The position numbers and the translations under genes are program-made. The notes beneath the pieces were generated by a model. The model made no database searches, had not been told where the DNA came from, and worked only from the letters and a program-made list of their open reading frames with translations. Positions 51,512-61,430 of a stretch of 64,000 nt of DNA are shown here, in pieces (within the stretch, counting starts at the first letter, position 1; each line of letters begins with the position of its first letter). Source of the DNA: Phoebastria nigripes (lineage: Eukaryota; Chordata; Aves; Procellariiformes; Diomedeidae). The stretch is taken from NCBI GenBank assembly GCA_035582835.1, contig JAYKAV010002042.1, positions 840,122 through 904,121 on the forward strand. The letters are read 5' to 3'.

Positions 51512-52497
51512 GTAAGTGTATTCTGTGATACAAAAACTGTATAAAATATTTCTTGTTCAGAAGAGAAAATAATTAATGCTGAAGTACGTTGAAGGTTTTC
51601 AGCACAAATGAGTGATAACGCTCCTCTTCGTGCAAAAGCACTAGGATGCGATAAATGAATTTGTGCCTCTGTTGATTGTGTACATAGTATGGCAGAGCTA
51701 CGGTTGCTGTGAATCATTGCTTTGTATTTCCTGATGCAAGTGCTGAAATTCTTTGCCTTTTAAAGTTTCCCGTATGGAATTAATCCAATACTTAGTTCAA
51801 ATTTACCTGATTCCAGATCAGAAGGACATTTATCATGAAAATGTCTTTGTTTAGACTTTATTTCTCTGAAAAGTTGAGCATCTTCAACTTAATTAAACTT
51901 ATTGGTCACTAAAGGTTGTCAGCATAATAATAGGTCAGGCTCTGGAGCAGCAAGAGGTACCAGGGTCCATGGGAAGCTCTAGATTTCTGCATCCATTAAT
52001 TCCTGCCGTGTATACGTTATGGGATAAGGTTGCTGGTTGTCTTTTTCCATGATTTCCATATTAGTGTAGTATAATTTCACAAGTTGCATAATGTGAGATG
52101 AAAAATACACAATAGTAGCTCCCTGGAAGCTGATAGGATTTGATGTCTGAAATAAGAGAGGAGTTTCTCCTTTTTAAAAAAGAGAAAAGGACACTCTAGG
52201 AGAGCTAAGAGGAAGCATAAGAGTAGGAGTCCATATATATACACCCACTCACCCCCCCGTGTGCACGCACGCCCTCTCTCTCTCTCTCAGTCACTCACTC
52301 TTTCCCTGTCAGAGACAAACCTGAAAAACAGTTTATTTTGTAGGCTGTTTAGGAGGCAAACTCAAGAGTATTTTGATGAAATGAAAGCTTGTTCTAGAAA
52401 CACTCTATTCTGAGCTAATATAAATGACAGACTATGTAAGATAATTAGATCATTTCAGGTGGATTTGGCTGCAGTTTGTAATTTGTTTATTTTTTAG
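51512..52497 (+). other. N4BP2L2: N4BP2L2 long-form intron
   Basis: A 986-bp intron from GTAAGT to TTTATTTTTTAG. It includes a mixed simple-sequence stretch at about 52233-52310 (ATATATATAC, CACTCACCCCCCC, CTCTCTCTCTCTC). Confidence 0.8.
52233..52310. repeat. Compound simple-sequence stretch
   Basis: A short (AT)n is followed by C-rich sequence, a GTGTGCACGCACG alternating segment, a (CT)7 run and CACTCACTC. It lies in a long-form intron. Confidence 0.65.
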
Positions 52498-52658
52498 ATG
52501 ATATTATTAGTCTTGAAGATCTAAATAAAAATGGCCAAGAGAACCAGGACTCTTCTGAAACACTTCCAGAAATGGAGCTGTTTGAAGGGGTGATAGAGGA
52601 GAACATCATGACCTATGCTAGCACTGGCCATCTGGATGCTGTGTGTCATCAGTCATGA
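52498..52658 (+). CDS. N4BP2L2: N4BP2L2 long-form last coding exon
   Basis: The coding part lies after TTTATTTTTTAG. Codon 1284 (Asp) is completed and the frame runs to TGA at 52656-52658, giving a 1336-residue protein. It encodes an acidic tail, DIISLEDLNKNG then ETLPEMELFEGVIEENIMTY and ASTGHLDAVCHQS. A donor-like AAAAG/GTAATC lies 32 bases after the stop (52690/52691). The exon may therefore end there and be followed by a 3'UTR exon; a stop this close to a last junction would not trigger decay. AATAAA at 53104 is the alternative end if there is no further splicing. Confidence 0.85.
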
Positions 52659-55600
52659 TTGACCATCTTAAATTCTGTGTGAAGGAAAAGGTAATCAGTC
52701 ATACTTGTAAATGTGTTTCATTCTTGTGTGATATTTGACCAAACACCTAAACAACATTGTTTCTTATAATTTTTAAGGTGCATTTAGTATCATCCAACTT
52801 ACTTGATTATTTTCTTCAGATTAGGGATGAGGGTTGTTGGGTTTTTTTAATCCTGAGTTGGGAAAAGAGAAGGGCAGCATTTTGTTATTAAAGCCATATT
52901 CTTTTTTCCCCAAAAAAATCTAAAACCTGCCTGGTGAAGTGAAAGAGGTAGTCTAGGATGCCTAAGAGCTGGACTTTATTCCCAGTTTAATTACTGCGGT
53001 GATCTGTAGTAACTCATGTCATCTGAGTGCTATTTTCCTTGTCTCTTCAGCATGAAAAGCAATGCTGTGTTAAGGGTCTAATTATGAAGAGCGCTGTCTG
53101 AACAATAAAACAGTATTTCACTAAGTTATGAAAACATGTGGCAGTTCTGCTTTTCAGTAAAGAATCAGCAGCAGGAGGTCGCAATAGGACTCCGAATACT
53201 GAAGTGTTAATTTTTCATGAATGTCTTCATTTGGTATGACAAAGTGTGCTACTGAGTGTTAGAAAGTACGCTACCATGTTCATGCTTATCTTGCAAATTT
53301 TCAAACCCTTTGGTAACTTGGCAAAGTTTCTTCAGTTTGTTTTTGAGAGATATTTTAGGTAGATTATGATAAGAAGGAAGGACTTCTGGATCCAGCTGGA
53401 AAACCCTAGCTTAACTTCCATATGGTTTTCCATCAGTTTTTCTTTGCAAAGTGGAAAATGCATTAATCTGTAGTTTTAAAATAAGGAAACTGAGGTACAT
53501 AGACATAGAATAACTTGCACCATGGGCAAATTGAGTCAGAAGAAAAATTCCAGATCCTGAGGCTTAAATTGTTCCCATCCAAACCTCCCAGGACCACTGG
53601 AATATCATCCACATGGGGTCTGGCCAGGGGTCTGTGTCACCCAGTGTCCTGTGCCTGATACCAGCACGAGTCGATGGCTGGAGGAGGAGTCAGAGGCAGA
53701 CATGCGCTGTGCTGGGACAGTTATAAAAGCAGAAGTTGACGTTTTAGAAGGTTTCTTAATTTTCATAGTGGAGGTTCATGACAGAAGTGAAGTAGTTGAA
53801 TAGTTTGGGTTGGAATTGAAACCTATTGACTGGGGGTTGATTTGATTATATGCATTTTTATATCATTGATAACAAAAATGACATTGCAGGTCATTTGCTG
53901 ATAAGCCTGTACCAACTACTGATGTAGGAGGGTGAGGGAAATCTCGCTGAACCACATAGTACAGACAGCACTGATCTTGCAAGGTGCTGTCAGCACAGAT
54001 TATTAATAAAATCAAGAACATCTGGTAGTGGTATTGTCCTCTTACATAATCAAATACTAAAATATTTGGTAAGCAAATAAAAAAAATATTTTCACCAAAT
54101 ACTTAGCCCTATGTCAGCCACAGATTTTTATAAGTAACTTATTTATAGTATTGCAAATGTGAACACTCCACAGGCAAGATTTTTGCTTGTGATACTGATT
54201 GGCCGTCTCAGTGTGGATTTGTAACCTAAGCTACTATGCAGAAATGTCCAGGTTTATTGATTAACATGTTTTTATGCTACAGAAACAAGCTTGGGGAGAG
54301 CTCTGCTCTCTTCCCCGAAAAATTGTGATTAACCTGGGAGTTGATTTTTTTTTTTTTTCCTTTTCTTTCTTTGTGTACTTCAAGAAAGGAAAGACATATG
54401 CTAGCAGTGTTCTGCCTTACTGTCAATACCTTTATCTGGTTGCTGAATCCAGCAAACTGTTTTTTTCCATTAGATTTATGCCCTTTGTCTGTCTGCCATG
54501 CTACTCCCAAAATTGTTTCAGCCTTCCTCTCCCGCTTGTCGTGAGTGCAGCAGAAGTGATCCACAGCCCGGTGCATTTGTGAGCCAGCCACTGGCTGCTG
54601 GACTGAAATGAAACGTCGTTAAATCCCAGTTTGTTATGTGACCTTGCAGTCTAACACACTACTGTGCTGGCTTATGTTAGTTCTAGGGAATATAGAATTA
54701 AAGCAATGTGTACTTTGCCATGAAAGAAGACTCCCAGTCAGTGTTTGGTTTAAAAAAAAAAAAGCATTGCACGCTCTGCGCAGAAGGACTTGGTCATGAA
54801 GATCTGTGCTGGGGTGGTGTGGTTAAGTTGGAGGTCTCTGCTGGCAGGTGAAGCTTACNTAACAGTTGATTGCCCTGGTCCTGGCCGCATGGTCCCATCC
54901 TCCTTGCAGCAGCTTCGGTGCTCAGCAAAGCCTTTGACTTGGGAATGCTAAGCTGGTTAGGGCTTTGTATTGGGAGGACGAGGGAAGTTAGTCAGGGGTT
55001 TCTGTTTTGGTTTTTTTTAGTTCAACGTCTGAAATGAGTCAGGGAAAGTCCTGATGGCTGTTGGAGGGAGAGGATGAGACACCAGAGATCGGATGGGTTT
55101 AGGCTGCTCTGGAGCTGCGGTCTGCTGCCTCGGGCCGAGCTGGTGTAATGGCTTGCTGCTGCCGAAAGCGGGAAGTGCCCTTCCTCCCAGCCCTGCTCCA
55201 GTTATCAGCTCCGGCACTCGCTGGCTGATGTAAAGGCTATAATTTAACTCGCTAACTCCACAGGAAACAAATGGATAGTTTTCTGCTGGGCTGGCCAATT
55301 TAGATAAGCTTGTGTAAGGTCCAACTCTGCCAGGGAGCAGATGGGGCTGTGCTACTGCAGACGCGAGGGGGAGGACGTGCAGGGCTTCCTGCCTGGGTGG
55401 CAGTCAGCTCTGATACCAGGGGACCACATATCGTGAAACCATACCTTCAGATGAAAGAGTGCTTTTAAGCTTATACAAATGTTAGGATGTTAAAAAATTT
55501 TTTTAAAAAAGTATGTGAAAAGCAAAAAGCATCTCTTAGGGTTTTCAGTCAACTTGTGCTCACTGTCAGGCACAGGATAGCGGGTAACACAGACCCCTTG

Positions 55601-57560
55601 CCAGACCCCACGTAGGTATTCTAGCAGTCCTGTGAGGTCTGCATGTGTAAGCACTGTAAAAGGCAGGTAGGTTTTTCTGGTTGATGGTGCCACTGATTTT
55701 GAGGAATAAGGTCGTCTTTCCTTACCACCTCACCACTGCTGATTAAAGCAGACTTGCCAAGAATGATGTCCTGGAGTGGTTGTAAAACTGCTCAAGTGAA
55801 CAACTATAAATGTTGAAACAGATTTGATTTCATCAAATGTCAGGGGAAAAAAAAAAAGTAAGAAAACTGAGGCATTCCTACCAAAAGCTTTTTAAATCAT
55901 AGAAAATAAATGGAGCGCTAATACTATCATTTCAGACCCTTTAGATTTGAGAGTAAACTAAGCGTTACTGGCCAAGTGCAACTTTATCTGTTAGCCAGAT
56001 GATCATGCTTCTGTATTCATGTTGTGAAAGGGTGTTTTTATTCAAACGGGAGAGTGATCAGTGGTGGTGTTCCTCTGTGAAAACACAGGGTTAATCTCAA
56101 GTTGTTGTGAAAGCTCCTTATTGCAGCATTGGCAGCACATCAGTATTTGTTCTGGAGGTTAAGCAAGAGATCCCAAATTAAAAAATGCTGAGATCAGTGA
56201 AAACAGCATTATTTCAGTGCCTAGAAGTTCTCCTTAGACCAGGACTCCCGAGTGCCAGATGCTCTACGAATGTAGAACAAGACAACAAAACCTGATGTCA
56301 GTTTAAGCATTTATCTGCAGAACTACTGCAAAATAAAAGCTGGCATGTTTGGTTTTGAAGTGTAGCAGTCACTTTGCAATAACGCCCTGCAGGAACACTT
56401 CCTTCGCGACAGCCCGGTAGGGTGGTGGTTTTGATGAGACAAATCTCGTGACGACATGTGTTATTGCTCCTCCTTCCCCTGGCCACGCTGTCCCGTCACT
56501 TCCCTTTGCTGGACCCGGTGCTTCCGCAGCCAGAGGGCGAGGCAGTTCAGCTCTATCATCCAATGCATGAAGGCATCCAAAAAGTTTTCAGGCTGGACCA
56601 TTTTGCTGAAACAGATTGTCCTAGAGCCGTGCAACCGGCAGGACATGGGCGAAGGAGCAGGAACATATAGCTGGGACAGGCAGGACTGTCTTTTGGCTAG
56701 CATGAAAAAAANAATCTAAAAGATACAAAGCAAACTAAAGCAGTCTTCCAGTAGTGCCACAGAAAATATCATCCCATGGCCAAACCTCTTCCAGTTGCTA
56801 CTTTGATACAACAATAATAAAAAAAATATTTTCTTTATCTTTTGACATTTAACCAGTAATTTTAAACAAAATGAAGCAAGAAAAAGTGTACAGAATTATG
56901 ACCAGAAAACCTCACCTGCTTTTTACAGTGCTTATGAGGAAAACCTGGCCTAAAATTTACTTAAGCAGAGAGTATAATTACCAGGGGGAATAAGAGCTGC
57001 CCAGAACAGTGTTTCTGGGGCTCTCAGAAAAGAGTAACCATCCGGTTGTGCTGGTGCCTCGCATGAACTCCGTAACTTGGAGGCCTGTGGGGTCCTGAAT
57101 GAATGTAACAGGGGAAAAAAATTTGCAACATAACAAAACAATTATGAGATGTAGCTTATGCTATAGTAGTATTGGTTGAACNGCTATTCATTATATAGTG
57201 TTTGTGACATGTAGAAAAAAAAATTCCACTGTGTTACTCTTCTCCTTATTTTTCAGCCTTGAGATTGGTAGGTCCTTCCTGTCTCTAGTTTTGACATCCA
57301 AGTTTTCTTCTCTTCCTTTTCCATTCTCCTTGCATTTTTTATTTTTCCTTTGCTTTCCATCATCTTCTTCCTCTCCGTTCTTTTTAACTTTTTAAAGAAA
57401 TAAGAAACCAACAGCTGAGTATGAGAAAGAAAGAGACTTTTAAAAATATCAGACAGGTGAACGCTTCTCAGTCTGAGGGTCGGATTTGCAACCATTAAAG
57501 TCTTTCTACAGTCTGTGCTGTTGTGGTATTTCAGCAGAATCTCTTCTTTTTTTATTTCAG
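52659..57560 (+). other. 3' region of N4BP2L2 or intergenic DNA
   Basis: Sequence of mixed composition after the long-form stop. AATAAA at 53104-53109 could end the long transcript. The stretch 54780-55420 is more GC-rich, but no exon could be supported. A 56456-56719 open frame is unrecognised. A T-run lies at 54345-54358, and single N bases occur at 54859, 56712 and 57182. Confidence 0.5.
53104..53109 (+). terminator. N4BP2L2: Candidate polyadenylation signal for the long form
   Basis: AATAAA lies 446 bases after the TGA at 52656-52658, followed by moderately T-rich sequence (CAGTTCTGCTTTTC from about 53142). This is plausible if the exon is not spliced at 52690. Confidence 0.4.
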
Positions 57561-57745
57561 CAACTTCTCACTTTGATTCTACCATGGAAGGACTTCAGTT
57601 GGCCACCAAGGATTTTGAGTGCAAGGAATAACCTGGAAGAAAGTAACCACTGTAGATTTTTGGTGTGAATCTTTGGCCATCTTGCCCCTGCCCAGCCCCC
57701 CAATATCAACCTCTCTGTCCATGTAATAAAAATCAAAATTGAGAT
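57561..57745 (+). other. Candidate terminal exon (3'UTR or alternative C-terminus) of N4BP2L2
   Basis: A strong acceptor (TCTTCTTTTTTTATTTCAG, ending at 57560) is followed by an open stretch reading ATSHFDSTMEGLQLATKDFE and CKE before TAA at 57629-57631. Next come AATAAA at 57725-57730 and a GT-rich TTTGTTGTGTGTGG at 57749-57762. Acceptor, short exon, poly(A) signal and GT-rich element together form the shape of a terminal exon. The frame would join in phase to the exon ending at 51511, replacing the last coding exon. Alternatively it could be a 3'UTR exon joined to 52690. There is no similarity evidence, so this is an inference. Confidence 0.35.
57725..57730 (+). terminator. Polyadenylation signal with GT-rich downstream element
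   Basis: AATAAA is followed 19 bases later by TTTGTTGTGTGTGG, the best-formed poly(A) site in the 3' part of the window. It belongs with the candidate exon at 57561. Confidence 0.45.
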
Positions 57746-57762
57746 AACTTTGTTGTGTGTGG

Positions 57763-60700
57763 CAAAAGGTCACTTTCTGAAGCCATTTGGGATTTATACA
57801 TTCTCAGTACATCCTCGAGTGTGGTACGAAGAGATTGAAGTGGAGACCAGTAAGCAGAAAGGAGGTGTCTGTCAGCATGAGGTGTGAGCTTCAGGCTCTG
57901 GTATTTAATTCACTTGCATTAGGATGCCAGATGTTGCCACGTGAACTGGTAGTGATGCCTACCTGCAGGGAAAGGTGCCTGTTTTTCTGTAGTTAATTAG
58001 GTCTCTTACCCTACTTCTGCCTGCTCTTACCTTTCATCCTGTCACTCGTAGTTACATCCCAATCTCTTTACAATGTCAAGTGGAATAAGTCTTCATCAGT
58101 TGCTCTATTCTTTCATCCAGAGATGCACAACTTACCTTGTTTTCTCCTGAAACCAGGCTTAATGCTTCCCTCTGACTAGACTCATTGGGGACTATAGAAA
58201 TAAGGAGAAAATTTCACTATAGACCTGATTCAAACACACTGGAGGAAAGATGCGTATGGTTTGTGGTAGACTGATAAGACCTATAACTAACATCGGTAAT
58301 GAGGGATTTGATGTTTCTGTTAGTGGTATTCCTTTTTCCATTTTTTTACTTAAAATTCTTACGATGGGAGGAGAAATTTAAGCTAAGAGCAGTTGTGGGG
58401 GTTTTTTTGTTGTTTTTTTTTTTTAATATTGAGGTTTTCCTTCAAAATTAAGCATGATCTTTATTCCTCAACTAGAACAGTAACCTTACCGGTAACAACT
58501 CCGTTACTGAGAAAATGATCCCAGTAACATGAGTGGAGTGTTGATTTCCTGGGGGAGACGAGCAGCAGAAATTAATAAAACCTTGACGGTAAAAATCTAG
58601 AATTTTTCTCATATAAATGAATATGTAAGGCCCACAGAGGTATCAGAAAAGTGGGAAATGTTTACATATGTAGAGTGAGCCAAATTACATAGGTGATGCA
58701 TTTCATCCCATGTTTTTAAAACACAATTTCGTGTTTGGTTTTTTTTTCCAAGGTGTGATTGGATTCATCTACATCTCCTCTGTGGAGGCTGTAAACAGGG
58801 CAAGGCTTCTCCACCAGCTCTCTGTTGCTTTTCTGGAGAAGCACAAAACTACCGTGTTGTATTGCTGTGGTCCATAAAATGTGACCTGGTCTGTGTATCT
58901 GTCTTTGAAGTGGTGCTTGTGATGCCTGGGAATGGAGTGCTGTGGGTAGGCCCAGTTCGTGATGCCGAGGCGGCTGGCACTTTCACCTGCAGAAGGACAT
59001 GAGTGTAACCACAAATGGGAGGAGGAAAGCAGAAAGCAGGAGGTGTGGTGTGATAGACCAGAAAGAGAAGGAGTTGTTGGGGGCAGAAGGGTCATGAAGG
59101 ATCGCTATTTTTGAGAAAAATCAGGAGTGCTTGCTGAAATAGCAAGTAACAAAGGTGAGACAGGCAATAGAGAATGGAGGGAGGTGAAAGGACAAATCAA
59201 AAGACACCTAATTAACTTTGTAATTAAGGAGAAAATGAATTTAATCAGAAAGAGCAACCTTTGTCAATTATGAGATAAACTGTCACACATAAGGCTGGAA
59301 ATTTCTTCGTAGTGAGAGGGAGTGACGGAAAAGACAACTATCACCTTGCTATGGTGAAAAGGGTGAGAAAGATCAATGAAAAGAGAAGCAAGGAAGCTTA
59401 GGTTGTGTGTATTTGTCAGAAGCAATACTTCCCACTTCTGCAGCTTCCAGATCTGGAATATTTATCCATTTATTCATTCATCTCCTCTTTCTCATCTTTC
59501 CCTGCACCCTTTTCGGTGTGCATCAGCTGAAGAGCCGGTACCTGACTGCAGTCATGCTGAAGCTCCACCGTGGTCTAAATTGCCGGCGTGTCCCCACTCT
59601 CCACTCAAACAAATACTGCGTATACGTGTAAGCAGTTAAAGATGTATGCATTTCTAAATTAATGTTGTACCATTGGCAAAATTTACTGGCTGCACTTTTT
59701 TCATGCATTTCTCAGGCACATGTGTGACTTTTTCCTTTCCTTGGTTGGAAATGTGCTGCTCTTCTGCCAGCAGAACGTTATGCAAAATGTAATGGGGAGG
59801 AGGAGGAAGGTAAATCATGCTGGCCATAACCACAGCTTCGGACTTACCTGAGGTACCAGTGGCAACAGAAAAGTTAGTTTGATTTCAAGAAAATGCCACT
59901 CAAGTGTTAATATTTTCTTCCTACTTTTATTTATGGAGAGAGAAATCTGAATGCCTATATTTTCTGTTACTGAATACTGACCTTCCAGAATGCTTAAAAT
60001 AAACACAGTGTTCAAAATCTCACAGTATTCTTGTATGGACAAAAGCTGTTTCATCTTTTAGTAGGGTGTTGCCAGTTTAAGTTTAATTGAAAAAAAAACT
60101 GGTATCTTTGAATGTCAAAGTTCATGTATTTGATTTCGTGGCACTTTTTTCCCCACTTGATTCATCTAGCGTTGGTGTGCCACGTCCCAGGGAGCTCAGC
60201 TTTCTCGCGGTACGTGAGCACTCTCTCTAGCATTGTTTGCAAACTCTTAAACCTAAAGCTTCAGTGGTGTAGTTCAATGGCGGTGTGTCCCTGTGGNAGA
60301 CCCGAGACTGGCTTCTAACTAAGCTGGCGTTGATACTGCGTATGGCTCTGAGAGGAAGAGTGTGATACCACACCAACTATTTTTGCTTTGATTGGAAACT
60401 ATCATTTCTCTCTTTGGCTTGTGTGGTGATCAAGTTGAAGCAGGTCAGGTTTTCTGCAGGGGAAATAAATCTTGTTAAACTTCCTATAGTTTCTCATGTG
60501 ATAATATGTTTGAAAAAAGTAAAGTTGATGTAGTGAACGTGATGCACACGGTCATTTGTGCAATGCAGGGCAGTTATTCAGCTACATCTGCTTGGAATCT
60601 TTGCTGTGCTGTTTTGGTTTTTTTGGGGGGAGGTTGACTCCAATAGCTCCATCACTGTCAAAAAAGAAAAAAAAAAGGGGGGGGGGGGGTGTGTGAAAAA

Positions 60701-60900
60701 GCTCAGCCCGTATCTGGGGTGCTGTAAATAGCTCCACTTCTCTGAAGTGATTTGACGATTCCCTTTCTGGGATTCCCTGTAGTTCACAGTACATATGGGC
60801 AGCACGCGGGGCTGAGCATTTTCAGCAGTGGCTTGTGTTCTCCTATCTTCGAGAATTTGGAGATTAATCTTGATTTTAAATAACTAAAGATGATATCTTG
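57763..60900. other. Intergenic DNA between N4BP2L2 and N4BP2L1
   Basis: Mostly AT-rich with no exon, RNA gene or transposon I can support. It contains a T/G-rich stretch at 58398-58424 and an A-run followed by 13 G at about 60664-60690. A single N lies at 60297. Confidence 0.55.
60664..60690. repeat. Poly-A then poly-G low-complexity run
   Basis: AAAAGAAAAAAAAAA is followed directly by a G-run of about 13 and GTGTGTG. It is a simple-sequence stretch upstream of the N4BP2L1 CpG island. Confidence 0.7.
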
Positions 60901-61140
60901 GGCTAACGTTCCGGGTAGAAAGCTAGTGCCGTAACGGAACGGCTTTGCTGTATGAGCCGCAAATGTCCTTTCTTTCCTGTGTGTTGCTGTTCAAGGCAGC
61001 TTTCATTTTCACAAGGGAAAAGCCTCGCACGCTCAGGATCCCGAACCCACCCTCCATTGCGGGACGCGAGTTTTCGCCCGCCCACCCCGAAAGCCGCAGC
61101 GGGGGGCGCGGGACGAATCCCCGGGTCCCGCCGCCCCCCC

Positions 61141-61167
61141 GGGGCCGGGGCCGAGGCCGGGGCCGGG
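61141..61167 (+). repeat. GGGGCC hexanucleotide repeat, four units (one imperfect)
   Basis: GGGGCC GGGGCC GAGGCC then GGGGCC GGG: four 6-bp units with one substitution, ending in an extra GGG. This has G-quadruplex potential. It lies about 140 bp upstream of the N4BP2L1 start codon, in the likely 5'UTR or promoter. Confidence 0.75.
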
Positions 61168-61308
61168 CTCCGCAGCGGCTGCCCCGGCCCCCACCCCTAC
61201 CCCGCCGCTGCGGGCCGGGCCCGGCTGCGCCTGCGGCCGCCCCCGCTCCCTGCCGGGGCCGCCCCGGCCGGCGCCGCGCCCGGCCCGGCCCCGCGGCCGG
61301 CGGGGGGG

Positions 61309-61430
61309 ATGGACGAGCGGCTGCTCCGCGCCCTGGGGGGGCTCAGCCTGCAGCCCCCGCGGGGCCGCTTCGGCAGGAGGCTGGTGCTGCTGCGGGGGCT
61401 GCCGGGCGCCGGGAAGAGCACCCTGGCCAG
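61309..61430 (+). CDS. N4BP2L1: N4BP2L1 coding exon 1 (partial gene, continues beyond window)
   Basis: The ATG at 61309 opens MDERLLRALGGLSLQPPRGR, followed by a short basic link and LVLLRGLPGAGKSTLA to the donor AG/GTAAGG at 61430/61431. The Walker A loop is GLPGAGKST. The start matches the mammalian protein (ME-S/R-L---LG-LSLQ), which has a longer Gln/Pro-rich linker here that this bird sequence lacks. The intron falls two bases into the Arg codon after the P-loop, exactly as in N4BP2L2 exon 1, showing common origin. The frame is open further upstream to 60952, but that extension is GC-rich and of low complexity, so it is not preferred. The later kinase-domain exons (STDD, IDNTN) are not found up to 64000 and must lie beyond it. 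Confidence 0.88.

Larger units (their letters stand above)
6300..52690 (+). other. N4BP2L2: N4BP2L2 gene span (NEDD4-binding protein 2-like 2)
   Basis: The locus is supported by nine coding exons joined by GT-AG introns with matching phases. Two end products are predicted. The short form has 5 coding exons and 652 aa. The long form uses an internal donor in the fifth coding exon plus four further exons and has 1336 aa. Both share an N-terminal disordered region (residues 1 to about 465) and a P-loop kinase-like domain: Walker A G479-T487, STDD at 503-506, IDNTN at 545-549. The family is named for N4BP2, a NEDD4-binding protein with 5'-polynucleotide kinase activity; activity of the L2 member is not established here. 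The identity rests on strong resemblance of the P-loop region and the N-terminus to the mammalian protein. The exact 5' end and the last 3' exon are uncertain. Confidence 0.9.

Noticed and set aside
56456..56719. 87-codon + strand frame as an exon of an unknown gene
   Set aside because: No similarity recognised, an N base lies near its end, and there is no paired splice signal consistent with either neighbour gene.
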